Assembly: GCF_000518485.1 (NCBI RefSeq)
Contig: NZ_JADR01000011.1
Coordinates: 40,329 to 104,328, forward strand
Reading direction: 5' to 3'
Source: Olleya marilimosa CAM030
GTDB taxonomy: Bacteria > Bacteroidota > Bacteroidia > Flavobacteriales > Flavobacteriaceae
Length of the DNA stretch: 64,000 nt
Shown here: piece by piece, positions 1 through 8,680 of the stretch
Layout: every line of letters starts with the position of its first letter
Position numbering within the stretch: position 1 is the stretch's first letter
Made by a program: the position numbers and the translations under genes
Notes under the pieces: generated by a model
What the model was told of the DNA's origin: nothing
The model's input: only the letters and a program-made list of their open reading frames with translations
Databases searched by the model: none

Positions 1-183
1 CTTAACGTCAAGGAGCAGTGCGTAAATCTATTAAAAACAGCTGCAGTACAAAAAGCTTACAGAGATAGAGATCTAAAAGTACATGGTTGGGTATTTGATG
101 TACACACAGGTAATCTTATTGACCTAAAAATAGATTTTGACCATTACCTACAAGATATAATGGAAATTTATCACTTAGATTAA
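1..183 (+). CDS. Carbonic anhydrase, C-terminal end (5' part outside window)
   Basis: The window opens inside a reading frame of 60 codons ending in TAA. The residues VHGWVFDVHTGNLIDL are the typical last strand-and-tail of beta-class carbonic anhydrases, zinc enzymes that interconvert CO2 and bicarbonate in the cytoplasm. The zinc-binding Cys/His residues lie upstream of the window, so the class is inferred from this tail only. The gene ends 3 bp before the stop of the convergent cvpA-like gene, with no room for a separate terminator. Confidence 0.75.
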   Translation, partial: LNVKEQCVNLLKTAAVQKAYRDRDLKVHGWVFDVHTGNLIDLKIDFDHYLQDIMEIYHLD

Positions 184-186
184 ACT

Positions 187-732
187 CTAAACTTCAGATT
201 CAGTAGTCGGTTCCTCTGGGTCAATTATAGGCTCTTCCAATAAAGGATCATCAGACTTAATAATACTAGGAAAAATCATTGGAGCTAATGATTTAACAGG
301 AGCATACAAAACAGAATCCTCTATATCCTCCTCTTGCACAAAAGGGATAGTATTATTCATTTTATCAAAAACAATCAATAAAACACTCAAAATTAAACCA
401 ATTTTAAGCGCGCCAAAAGCAGCACCTAAAAGCTTGTTTAAAATCCCTAAAGACGCAAAATCTGCTAACTTTGTTAAAGCTTTACCAGCTAGACTAATCG
501 TTAAAATTATAATTACAAAAGTAATGGCAAATGCAGTAGTATTTATGGTTTTTTCATTCCAGGACGTTTTATCCATCAAAAACTCGGCAACAAAATAACT
601 AAAATGGATGGCACCATAAACACCAGCAATTAAAGCCACAATGGAGGCAAGCTCAACAAAAAGCCCTTTAAATAATCCACGTACTAAACCAAATAAAAGT
701 AAAGCACCTAAAACAATATCAATTACAGCCAT
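187..732 (-). CDS. CvpA family membrane protein
   Basis: The 181-residue product has the CvpA layout: a short cytoplasmic start, about four hydrophobic segments (roughly residues 4-20, 26-48, 65-85 and 100-122), and an acidic Glu/Pro/Thr-rich tail. Residues GLVRGLFKGLFVELASI match the conserved first helix of the family. CvpA proteins sit in the inner membrane; in enterobacteria they are tied to colicin V production and bile or envelope stress, and the molecular role is unclear. A TATATTTG box on the minus strand lies 17 bp before the start codon. Confidence 0.85.
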   Translation of the reverse strand: MAVIDIVLGALLLFGLVRGLFKGLFVELASIVALIAGVYGAIHFSYFVAEFLMDKTSWNEKTINTTAFAITFVIIILTISLAGKALTKLADFASLGILNKLLGAAFGALKIGLILSVLLIVFDKMNNTIPFVQEEDIEDSVLYAPVKSLAPMIFPSIIKSDDPLLEEPIIDPEEPTTESEV

Positions 733-748
733 AAAGTTAGATTTTAGA

Positions 749-767
749 CAAATATAAATTAACTTTG
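749..767. promoter_or_regulatory. Back-to-back TAnnTTTG promoters
   Basis: TATATTTG on the minus strand (749-756) faces the cvpA-like gene and TAACTTTG on the plus strand (760-767) faces the gene at 784. TAnnTTTG is the known -7 box of Bacteroidota sigma-A promoters. The two boxes are only 3 bp apart, so the polymerase footprints would overlap and the two genes may compete for transcription. Confidence 0.6.
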
Positions 768-783
768 CGACTTTAAAATTATT

Positions 784-1140
784 ATGGCAAGAGACGAACA
801 GTTAAAAGAGAGATGGCAGGAGATAGTTACTAAACTATCCAACCAATTTGCAGATGGAGACACACTAGACTTAGATGCAATAATTTATTTAATAGGTGTA
901 CAAGAATTAGGACAATTAGACCGTAAATTTAAAAAAGACCATAAGTTAGACCTTATGCATATTGCAATCTGTAAACTGCTAACACCTTATGGGTATTATG
1001 AGTTTGATTATGTAGACCAAGACGGTTGGCCACACTATATAGCAAAAGAAGAATTACCAAACCTAAAAGCAGGAGAACAAAGCATCTTAATGAAAGAAGC
1101 CATAGTAAACTACTTTCTAGAGACCGATTATATTAAATAA
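784..1140 (+). CDS. Conserved hypothetical protein (118 aa)
   Basis: This is a soluble, charged protein without a signal peptide or membrane segment. I recognise it only as a small protein commonly seen in Flavobacteriaceae, with no assigned function. The sequence has a helical N-terminal half (ELGQLDRKFKKDHKLDLMHIA) followed by an aromatic stretch (YGYYEFDYVDQDGWPHY). It has its own TAACTTTG box 17 bp before the ATG and stands just upstream of a dispersed repeat and pheS. Confidence 0.75.
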   Translation: MARDEQLKERWQEIVTKLSNQFADGDTLDLDAIIYLIGVQELGQLDRKFKKDHKLDLMHIAICKLLTPYGYYEFDYVDQDGWPHYIAKEELPNLKAGEQSILMKEAIVNYFLETDYIK

Positions 1141-1240
1141 ATTTTGGGCGTTACCCAAGGGTCGCGCTCTCGGCAGTCGCTTTTAATTTGCTTTAAGGCA
1201 AATAAAAGAGCTTCAACAAATGCCTCCATCGCTAACGCAA
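1141..1240 (+). repeat. Dispersed REP-like element, copy A
   Basis: Positions 1141-1168 are identical over 28 bp to the reverse complement of 18730-18757. A second shared word, ATCGCTAACGCAA (1228-1240), recurs in matching order in the other copy at 18667-18679. Between the two ends each copy has a different AT-rich, partly palindromic filler; here TTTGCTTTAAGGCAAA. The layout of conserved ends around a variable hairpin suggests a non-coding interspersed element of the REP/BIME kind. It fills the gap between a small gene and pheS. Confidence 0.7.
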
Positions 1241-1282
1241 ATCACGATAAAATTCATAAATTTGCCAATCATTTAGAAGATC

Positions 1283-2302
1283 ATGATAGACAAGATAAAA
1301 GAACTTATAGCAGAAGCAGAAGCCTTTAAGGCACAAACCAAAGAAGAGGTTGAAGCGTTTCGTATAAAGTATTTAGGAAAAAAAGGATTACTTAATGACT
1401 ATTTTGCCGAATTTAAAAACGTGGCAAACGACCAGAAAAAAGAATTTGGTCAAGTAATTAATACCCTTAAAACTACAGCTCAAAATAAAGTTAATGCTTT
1501 AAAAGAAGAGCTAGACAACAATACACAAGACGCAGGTATAAGTGGAGATTTATCAAGACCAGGAGAACCAATAACCATTGGATCGCGTCACCCAATATCT
1601 ATAGTTAAAAATCAAATTATAGATATCTTTTCAAACATTGGATTTAATGTAAGCGAAGGTCCAGAAATAGAAGACGATTGGCACAACTTTACAGCACTTA
1701 ACTTGCCAGAATACCATCCAGCAAGAGACATGCAAGACACGTTTTTTGTGCAAACCAATCCAGATATCCTATTACGTACGCACACAAGTTCTGTACAAGT
1801 ACGATATATGGAAAACAATAAACCACCAATACGTACAATATCTCCAGGACGTGTATATCGTAACGAAGCAATATCTGCACGTTCACACTGTTTTTTCCAT
1901 CAAGTAGAAGGATTATATATAGATAAAGACGTTAGTTTTGCAGATTTAAAGCAAACCTTACAATACTTTACTACAGAGCTTTTTGGTAAATCTAAAATTA
2001 GATTACGTCCATCATACTTTCCATTTACTGAGCCTAGCGCAGAAATTGATGTGTATTGGGGACTAGAAACAGAAACAGATTATAAAATCACCAAAGGAAC
2101 CGGTTGGTTAGAAATTGGAGGTTGTGGTATGGTAGATCCAAATGTCCTTACTAATTGCGGTATAAATGCAGAAGAGTATTCAGGATTTGCATTTGGTGTA
2201 GGTATTGATCGTATAGCAATGTTATTACATCAGATAGGTGATATTCGTTTGTTAAGTGAAAACGACGTTAGATTCTTAGAGCAGTTCAAATCTGCCTTAT
2301 AA
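1283..2302 (+). CDS. pheS: Phenylalanine--tRNA ligase alpha subunit
   Basis: The catalytic alpha subunit of the class II phenylalanyl-tRNA synthetase charges tRNA-Phe in the cytoplasm as an alpha2beta2 tetramer with PheT. Its 339 residues are the usual bacterial length. An N-terminal coiled-coil arm (about 1-90) that binds tRNA is followed by the class II core: the motif 2 loop around SPGRVYRNEAISARSHCFFH and motif 3 GFAFGVGIDRIAMLLHQIGD near residue 310. The start ATG leaves a complete arm. pheT is not in the window, which is usual in this family, where the two genes are unlinked. A strong terminator follows. Confidence 0.97.
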   Translation: MIDKIKELIAEAEAFKAQTKEEVEAFRIKYLGKKGLLNDYFAEFKNVANDQKKEFGQVINTLKTTAQNKVNALKEELDNNTQDAGISGDLSRPGEPITIGSRHPISIVKNQIIDIFSNIGFNVSEGPEIEDDWHNFTALNLPEYHPARDMQDTFFVQTNPDILLRTHTSSVQVRYMENNKPPIRTISPGRVYRNEAISARSHCFFHQVEGLYIDKDVSFADLKQTLQYFTTELFGKSKIRLRPSYFPFTEPSAEIDVYWGLETETDYKITKGTGWLEIGGCGMVDPNVLTNCGINAEEYSGFAFGVGIDRIAMLLHQIGDIRLLSENDVRFLEQFKSAL

Positions 2303-2320
2303 TAATTACTAAAAATGTTT

Positions 2321-2352
2321 AAAAGCCGACTGTTAATAGTCGGCTTTTTTTT
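2321..2352 (+). terminator. Rho-independent terminator after pheS
   Basis: The arms AAAAGCCGACT and AGTCGGCTTTT form an 11-bp stem with a four-base loop, followed by a run of T. It starts about 18 bp after the pheS stop codon. Confidence 0.85.
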
Positions 2353-2378
2353 ATTTAACAACAATTTAACTTCGATTA

Positions 2379-2396
2379 GTTCGGTTTGTTCCGAAC
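2379..2396. promoter_or_regulatory. Operator-like dyad upstream of efflux operon
   Basis: GTTCGG and CCGAAC are perfect 6-bp inverted arms around a 6-bp spacer. The dyad ends 6 bp before a TATATTTG -7 box, so a bound protein would cover the -33 region. The first gene downstream encodes a winged-helix regulator, which makes autoregulation the simplest reading. Binding is inferred. Confidence 0.55.
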
Positions 2397-2402
2397 CAAT
2401 AA

Positions 2403-2410
2403 TATATTTG
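2403..2410 (+). promoter_or_regulatory. TAnnTTTG promoter box of the efflux operon
   Basis: TATATTTG matches the Bacteroidota -7 consensus and lies 24 bp before the ATG of the regulator gene, immediately after the dyad at 2379-2396. Confidence 0.6.
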
Positions 2411-2434
2411 CATTATAAATTTTAAAGTTTAGAT

Positions 2435-2935
2435 ATGACTAAAGAAATCTGTAACAAAAAAATGGAGCTTGTAGAAAGACTAGGCGTTCATTTAGAAAGT
2501 AAAGATAGTTTAGCACCTGTTGCAGCACGTATAATGGCTTATGTGATTTTAACAGGGAAACGAGGAGCAACTTTTGATGAAATGGTAGAGGTATTATGCG
2601 CAAGTAAAAGCACCATTTCTACACATTTAAACCACTTACAAGACTTAAAAAAAATAGAATACTTTACCAAAACGGGCGACCGTAAAAAGTATTTTGTCAT
2701 TAATAAAGATTCGGTATTAAATCATATTGATAATATGATTCAAGAATGGGAAATAGTAGAGGTACTACATCTTGAAATGAAAGCTTATAAAGAAGCCATA
2801 AACGAACATGTTACAGACGACGATGAGAAATTCGATTTAACATTTCATAACAATTATCTCAAATTTATTTCAAGTGCTTCTGCATCAATGAAAGAACTAA
2901 AAGACAACCTAATTAAAAATAAATTCAACCTTTAA
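2435..2935 (+). CDS. GbsR/MarR-type winged-helix regulator
   Basis: This 166-residue protein has a winged-helix DNA-binding domain at about residues 25-95, with recognition helix CASKSTISTHLNHLQ and wing KTGDRKKYF. A long helical C-terminal half is suited to dimerisation. The layout matches GbsR-like members of the MarR superfamily, many of which control efflux or osmolyte genes. It is the first gene of a run with the RND pump genes (4 bp to the next start), so it most likely represses that operon through the dyad upstream. The inducer is unknown. Confidence 0.85.
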   Translation: MTKEICNKKMELVERLGVHLESKDSLAPVAARIMAYVILTGKRGATFDEMVEVLCASKSTISTHLNHLQDLKKIEYFTKTGDRKKYFVINKDSVLNHIDNMIQEWEIVEVLHLEMKAYKEAINEHVTDDDEKFDLTFHNNYLKFISSASASMKELKDNLIKNKFNL

Positions 2936-2939
2936 AATA

Positions 2940-4079
2940 ATGAAAATAAATAAAATAATTTCAATATTATCAATAGCTAGTATTTTTCTAGTTGTGATTA
3001 GCTGTGGTAATAATGAGAAAGCGCAAGCAGCTTCAGCACAACAGCAACAGGTTTTACCTTTTCCTGTAACACAATTACAAACAAAAACTGTAACAGGTTT
3101 TACTGAGTATCCTACAACTATTGAAGGTAAAGTAAATAGTGATGTAAGAGCAAAAACCTCTGGATATATAGAAAAGGTATACGTTGACGAAGGACAAAAA
3201 GTACGTAAAGGTCAAACCTTATTTAAACTAGAAACACAATCGTTAAGCCAAGATGCAGGTGCAGCTAAAGCACGAGTAAATGTGGCACAAGTTGAGGTTG
3301 ATAAACTAGTTCCTTTAGTAGAAAAAAACATTATTAGTCCAGTACAATTAGAAACTGCTAAAGCAAATTTAGCTCAAGCTAAAGCTAATTATAGTGGTGT
3401 AACAGCAAATATTGGTTATGCGACAATTAAAAGTCCAATAGACGGTTTTGTTGGTGCCATTAATTTTAGAGAAGGTGCTTTAATTAGCCCAAATGATGCA
3501 ACACCATTAACAACAGTTAGTCAAATAGATCAAGTATATGCTTTTTTTAGTTTTAATGAAGCACAATATATAGATCATTTACAACGCTCTGAAGGTCAAA
3601 ACAAAGCAGAGCGTATTAAAAATTCGCCAGACTTAACTTTAGTGTTAGCTAACGGAAAAGAGTATTCCGAAAAAGGACGTATTCAAACCAGTACAGGACA
3701 GATTAACCAAAGTACAGGAACGATACAAATTAGAGCTGCTTTTGATAATCCAAACGAAATTTTAACCAACGGAAACAGTGGTAAAATTAAATTTCCAATA
3801 GAGTATAAAGATGCTATTGTTGTACCACAAACAGCAACTTTTGAGCAGCAAGGTAATATTATGATTTTTAAATTAGGAGCAGACAATAAAGTGGAAACTT
3901 CAATTTTAAAAGTTAAAGGAAAAGTAGATAATTTATATGTTGTTGAGTCTGGTTTAGAAGCTAACGATAAAATTATTATTTCAGGAGTAGGGAAGTTAAG
4001 AAACGGTATGGCAATTGCACCTCAGGACACGTCTTTTGAGGAAGCTATTAAACCAGTTCCAACTTTATTTAGAAATTAG
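2940..4079 (+). CDS. RND efflux periplasmic adaptor (membrane fusion protein)
   Basis: This AcrA/MexA-family adaptor links the inner-membrane pump to the outer-membrane channel. The N-terminus is a lipoprotein signal ending LVVISC, with lipidation expected at Cys22. Then come a lipoyl half-domain (GYIEKVYVDEGQKVRKGQ), an alpha-hairpin with Gln/Ala-rich coiled coil (about residues 100-150), the second lipoyl half (TIKSPIDGFVG) and beta-barrel plus membrane-proximal domains. Its 379 residues are a normal family length. The gene sits 4 bp after the regulator gene and 22 bp before the pump gene. Confidence 0.95.
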   Translation: MKINKIISILSIASIFLVVISCGNNEKAQAASAQQQQVLPFPVTQLQTKTVTGFTEYPTTIEGKVNSDVRAKTSGYIEKVYVDEGQKVRKGQTLFKLETQSLSQDAGAAKARVNVAQVEVDKLVPLVEKNIISPVQLETAKANLAQAKANYSGVTANIGYATIKSPIDGFVGAINFREGALISPNDATPLTTVSQIDQVYAFFSFNEAQYIDHLQRSEGQNKAERIKNSPDLTLVLANGKEYSEKGRIQTSTGQINQSTGTIQIRAAFDNPNEILTNGNSGKIKFPIEYKDAIVVPQTATFEQQGNIMIFKLGADNKVETSILKVKGKVDNLYVVESGLEANDKIIISGVGKLRNGMAIAPQDTSFEEAIKPVPTLFRN

Positions 4080-4101
4080 ATAACCACCAAACATATTTAT
4101 C

Positions 4102-7100
4102 ATGTTAAAAACATTTATTGAAAGACCAGTGCTTTCGACAGTAATCTCTATTATCATAGTTTTGCTAGGTGTTATTAGTATAACTAGCTTACCAATAGAG
4201 GAATATCCAGATATTGCACCACCTACTATAAAGGTGTCGGCAAATTATACAGGAGCCAATGCCGAGACTGTTTTAGAGAGTGTAATTGTACCTATCGAAG
4301 AGCAAATTAATGGTGTAGAAGGAATGACTTACATTACTTCTACAGCATCAAATACAGGTACAGCCGAAATTACAGTATATTTTGATCAAGAAACAGATGC
4401 AGATATTGCTGCGGTAAACGTTCAAAATCGTGTGGCTAGAGCGACACCTTTATTACCTTCAGAGGTAACTCAAACAGGAGTTGTAACGCAAAAACAAGAA
4501 ACCAGTGCGTTGATGTTTATCTCAATGTATTCTGAAAACGAAAATTACGACGCTACTTTTATTCAAAATTACCTAAAAATTAATGTTATTCCTGCAGTAC
4601 AGCGTATTAGTGGAGTTGGAGACGTTAATGTCTTTTCGCAACAAGATTACGCGATGCGTATTTGGTTAAATCCAGAAAAATTAGCGTCTTACGGTTTAAT
4701 ACCTTCTGATGTTTCTGCAGCTTTAGCTGAACAAAACTTAGAAGCAGCTGCTGGATCTTTAGGTCAAAATAATGGTGAATCTTTTTCATACACTTTAACG
4801 TATAGTGGTCGTTTTAAAGATGAAGCACAATACAGCAATATTATTATCAAAGCTTTAGGAAACGGAGAGTTTTTAAGACTTAAAGATATTGCAACCATAG
4901 AGTTAGATGCGCAATCTTATGCATCTAATGCCATGACCTTAGGAAAACCTGCGGTGTTTATGGGAATTTTTCAAACTAAAGGCTCTAATGCTCAAGAAAT
5001 TATAGAAAACATTAAAACAACTTTTCAATCTATAGAGAAAGACCTTCCTGAAGGATTACATATTTCAATACCGTATGATACAAGTTTATTTTTAAACGCG
5101 TCTATAGAAAAAGTAATAAGCACTTTAATTGAAGCCTTTCTACTGGTATTTTTAGTGGTATTTATATTCCTTCAAGATTTTAGATCTACATTAATTCCTG
5201 CAATTGCAGTACCTGTATCTATTATTGGTACCTTCTTTTTCTTAAATGTGTTTGGGTACTCTATCAACCTATTAACGCTATTTGCTTTAGTACTCGCAAT
5301 TGGTATTGTGGTAGATGATGCAATTGTAGTTGTAGAAGCGGTTCATGCTAAAATGGATGAAGGTGAACATAACCCTAAAAAAGCAACAATAACTGCCATG
5401 AATGAGATTTCTGGAGCTATTATTTCTATTACCTTAGTAATGGCTGCAGTATTTATTCCTGTTACATTTATTACAGGACCAACAGGAGTATTTTACGAGC
5501 AGTTTGGTGTCACGCTAATTATTGCCATATTAATTTCGGCTGTAAATGCCTTAACCTTAAGTCCTGCATTGTGTGCTTTATTATTAAAAGAACATAAAGA
5601 AGATGAGGAGTTGAAAGGTAAAGGACCATTAAAACGTTTTTACGCTTTATTCAATCGTGGTTTTAATGCAACGATTGATAGATACGGAAAATCACTACAA
5701 TTACTATACAAAAGAAAATGGATTTCTGGTTTACTATTAGTATTAGCCATAATTGGTATTTTTTATGCAGCCAAAACAACACCTACAGGTTTTGTACCAA
5801 ATGAAGATAGAGGAATTATTTTTGCTAATATAGAATTACCAGCAGGAGCCTCTTTAGACAGAACTAATGCAGTAGCTAATGAATTGTACGAAAAAACAAA
5901 AGATTTACCTGGAGTTACTGGAGTTTCTTTTATTAAAGGTAGTAGCTTATTAAGTGGTGCAGGTAGTAATTTTAGTATTGGATTTTTTGAATTAGAAGAT
6001 TGGGACGACCGTAAAGATCCATCATTAGCATCTCAAGCCATTATTGGAAAATTGTTTGGTATTGCGGCTACCATACCAGAAGCAAATATTATTTTCTTTG
6101 CGCCTCCAAGTATTCGTGGTTTTGGTAACTCATCTGGTTTTGAAGTTAATTTATTAGATAAATTTGGAGGCGAGTTTACAGACTTGGATAAAGCCAATAA
6201 AGAATTTTCTATGGCTTTAATGAAACATCCAGAAATTAAATATGCAACATCGGCTTTTAACACCAATTATCCGCAGTATGAAATGGAGGTTAATGTGCCT
6301 TTAGCAAAAGAAAAAGGTGTTCCAATTAATAGTATTTTTTCAACATTACAAGGATATATTGGAGGTGTATACGCTTCAGATTTTTCTAAATATGGAAAAC
6401 AATTTAGAGTCTATATTCAAGCTTTACCAGAAGACAGAGCAGATAAAGATGCTTTAAATAGTATGTATGTTCGCACAAATTCTGGCGAAATGACACCAAT
6501 TACACAGTTTGTAACCTTAGAGCGTGTCTATGGACCTCAATCGGTAACACGTTTCAACCTTTTTAATTCAACCACAATAACAGGTGCAACAAACGAAGGT
6601 TTCAGTACAGGTGATGCCATTCGAGTGATTGAAGAAGAAGTTGCAAAATTACCAAGTAACTATACGGTTGCATATTCTGGTTTGACTAGAGAAGAGGTTA
6701 ATGCAGGAAACCAAACGACGTTTATCTTTATACTAAGTATCTTATTTGTATACTTTTTATTAAGTGCGCAATACGAAAGTTACTTACTGCCATTTGCTGT
6801 AATATTTTCATTACCATTTGGTGTCTTTGGAGCTTATATTACTACTAAGTTTTTAGGATTAGAAAACAATATATATTTCCAAATTGCCTTAATCATGCTT
6901 ATTGGTCTATTGGCTAAAAATGCCATACTTATTGTCGAGTTTGCTTTAGCCAGACGAAAAAATGGCGAGAGTATTGTAGACGCAGCAATCCATGGAGCCA
7001 AAGCGCGTTTACGTCCAATTTTAATGACCTCTTTTGCTTTTATTTTAGGATTAATGCCTTTAGCATTAGCTTCAGGTGTTGGGTCTGAAGGAAACAATTC

Positions 7101-7239
7101 GATTGGTTCTGGAGCAGCAGGAGGAATGTTAATTGGTACCATTTTAGGAGTATTTGTTATTCCAATCTTATTTATATTATTCCAATGGTTACAAGAAAAA
7201 GTTTCAAGTAAACCAGCAGTACAAACTATTGAAGATTAA
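4102..7239 (+). CDS. RND multidrug efflux permease (AcrB/HAE1 family)
   Basis: This is the inner-membrane proton-driven pump of the tripartite system, 1045 residues as usual for the HAE1 family. It has twelve membrane helices with two large periplasmic loops. The paired aspartates of the proton relay are visible in AIGIVVDDAIVVVEAVHAKM on helix 4, and the relay lysine in GLLAKNAILIVEFA on helix 10. The N-terminal FIERPVLSTVISIIIVLLG is characteristic. Hydrophobic and amphiphilic drugs, dyes or bile-type compounds are the expected substrates; the actual range cannot be read from sequence. Confidence 0.97.
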   Translation: MLKTFIERPVLSTVISIIIVLLGVISITSLPIEEYPDIAPPTIKVSANYTGANAETVLESVIVPIEEQINGVEGMTYITSTASNTGTAEITVYFDQETDADIAAVNVQNRVARATPLLPSEVTQTGVVTQKQETSALMFISMYSENENYDATFIQNYLKINVIPAVQRISGVGDVNVFSQQDYAMRIWLNPEKLASYGLIPSDVSAALAEQNLEAAAGSLGQNNGESFSYTLTYSGRFKDEAQYSNIIIKALGNGEFLRLKDIATIELDAQSYASNAMTLGKPAVFMGIFQTKGSNAQEIIENIKTTFQSIEKDLPEGLHISIPYDTSLFLNASIEKVISTLIEAFLLVFLVVFIFLQDFRSTLIPAIAVPVSIIGTFFFLNVFGYSINLLTLFALVLAIGIVVDDAIVVVEAVHAKMDEGEHNPKKATITAMNEISGAIISITLVMAAVFIPVTFITGPTGVFYEQFGVTLIIAILISAVNALTLSPALCALLLKEHKEDEELKGKGPLKRFYALFNRGFNATIDRYGKSLQLLYKRKWISGLLLVLAIIGIFYAAKTTPTGFVPNEDRGIIFANIELPAGASLDRTNAVANELYEKTKDLPGVTGVSFIKGSSLLSGAGSNFSIGFFELEDWDDRKDPSLASQAIIGKLFGIAATIPEANIIFFAPPSIRGFGNSSGFEVNLLDKFGGEFTDLDKANKEFSMALMKHPEIKYATSAFNTNYPQYEMEVNVPLAKEKGVPINSIFSTLQGYIGGVYASDFSKYGKQFRVYIQALPEDRADKDALNSMYVRTNSGEMTPITQFVTLERVYGPQSVTRFNLFNSTTITGATNEGFSTGDAIRVIEEEVAKLPSNYTVAYSGLTREEVNAGNQTTFIFILSILFVYFLLSAQYESYLLPFAVIFSLPFGVFGAYITTKFLGLENNIYFQIALIMLIGLLAKNAILIVEFALARRKNGESIVDAAIHGAKARLRPILMTSFAFILGLMPLALASGVGSEGNNSIGSGAAGGMLIGTILGVFVIPILFILFQWLQEKVSSKPAVQTIED

Positions 7240-7243
7240 AACA

Positions 7244-8662
7244 ATGAAATCAATATTAAAACATAGAAACTTTAGTAAAGGCGCATTAATACTAGTAGTT
7301 GCATTAACATTACAAAGTTGTTTTGTAGCTAAAGATTATGTGAGACCAGATTTAGATGCTGAAACGCAAGCACTTTACAGAACCGATAATTTACCAACAG
7401 ATAGCGTATCTATAGCAGATGTATCTTGGAAAAATTTATTTACAGACCAATACCTTCAACAATACATAGAAGAAGGTTTGCAAAATAATATGGATGTACG
7501 TATTGCTTTGCAGCAAATTTTAGCTGCTCAAGCTTATGCAAAACAAGGTAAAGCTGGTTATTTACCATCTGTAAGTGTTGGTGCAAATGCAACACACCAA
7601 GAGTTGTCAGAAAATAGTCAATTTGGAGCTTTATTTAGTGGTGGAATTGATACTTATGATATTACAGCTAACTTATCTTGGGAAGCAGATATTTGGGGAA
7701 AAATAAGAAGCAATAAGCGTGCAACACAAGCTGCTTACTTACAAAGTGTCGCAGGACATCAAGCAGTAAAAACACAATTAATTTCTAGTATTGCGAATAC
7801 GTATTATAATTTATTAGCCTTAGATGCTCAATTAGAAGTGACTAAGCAAACTATTATAACTAGAGAAAGTGGTGTAAAAACCATTAAAGCTTTAAAAGAT
7901 GCTGGACAAGTAACACAAGTTGCAGTAGACCAAAACATCGCACAATACAACAGTGCTAAAGCATTACAAGTAGATATTGAAGTTGCTATTTTTAAAACTG
8001 AAAACACGCTAAGTATTTTATTAGGAAAAACACCTCAAACTTTTGAAAGAAGTAGTTTAGATATCCAAAATATAGATCAAGATATAGTATTGGGTGTTCC
8101 TGCAACATTGTTAAGTAACAGGCCTGATGTCATGGCTGCAGAGTATGGTTTAATAAATTCGTTTGAGTTAACTAACGTCGCTAAAAGTAATTTATATCCT
8201 TCATTAACATTAACCGCTTCTGGTGGTTTAGAAAGCTTAGATGTAGACAATTTAATTAATGCCAATTCGATTTTTGCAAATATCATAGGTGGAATTACGC
8301 AACCTATTTTTAATCAACGAAAGTTAAAAACTCAAAGAGAAGTTGCTTTTGCACAACAAGAACAAGCGTTACTTAGATTTAAACAAACGTTGTTAGTAGC
8401 AGGAAGTGAAGTGTCTAATGCGTTATATACATATAAATCTGAAACTAAAAAGTTTGAGTTTAGAAAAAATGAAGTGGAAGCTTTACGTACAGCCGAAGCT
8501 AATTCTAACGAGTTACTTAAAAATGGTTACGCTAACTACTTAGACTTATTAACAGCTAGAGAAAGCGCTTTAAATGCGGAACTTAATATTATTAACAGCC
8601 AATTACAGCAACTAGTGTCTATCGTAGATTTATACGAAGCACTTGGTGGTGGATGGAGATAA
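7244..8662 (+). CDS. RND efflux outer-membrane channel lipoprotein (OprM/NodT family)
   Basis: This TolC-like factor closes the tripartite pump at the outer membrane. I chose ATG 7244, five bases after the pump stop codon, because it yields a clean lipoprotein signal (ALTLQSC, Cys26). A longer in-frame opening runs back into the pump gene. The 472-residue product has two outer-membrane efflux protein repeats, each with long helices and a short beta stretch, and the family's GKTPQ and LLSNRPDVMAAEY motifs. No second channel gene lies nearby, so this is the partner of the pump at 4102. Confidence 0.95.
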   Translation: MKSILKHRNFSKGALILVVALTLQSCFVAKDYVRPDLDAETQALYRTDNLPTDSVSIADVSWKNLFTDQYLQQYIEEGLQNNMDVRIALQQILAAQAYAKQGKAGYLPSVSVGANATHQELSENSQFGALFSGGIDTYDITANLSWEADIWGKIRSNKRATQAAYLQSVAGHQAVKTQLISSIANTYYNLLALDAQLEVTKQTIITRESGVKTIKALKDAGQVTQVAVDQNIAQYNSAKALQVDIEVAIFKTENTLSILLGKTPQTFERSSLDIQNIDQDIVLGVPATLLSNRPDVMAAEYGLINSFELTNVAKSNLYPSLTLTASGGLESLDVDNLINANSIFANIIGGITQPIFNQRKLKTQREVAFAQQEQALLRFKQTLLVAGSEVSNALYTYKSETKKFEFRKNEVEALRTAEANSNELLKNGYANYLDLLTARESALNAELNIINSQLQQLVSIVDLYEALGGGWR

Positions 8663-8680
8663 TGTTTTAATCTTAATGAA

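Noticed and set aside
1144..1329. Open frame of 61 codons between the small gene and pheS
   Set aside because: It is made of the dispersed repeat plus the pheS start region in another frame, overlaps pheS, and has no promoter or family signal.
6834..7142. Antisense frame of 102 codons in the efflux pump gene
   Set aside because: It lies wholly opposite conserved RND coding sequence, has no recognisable domain and no promoter.
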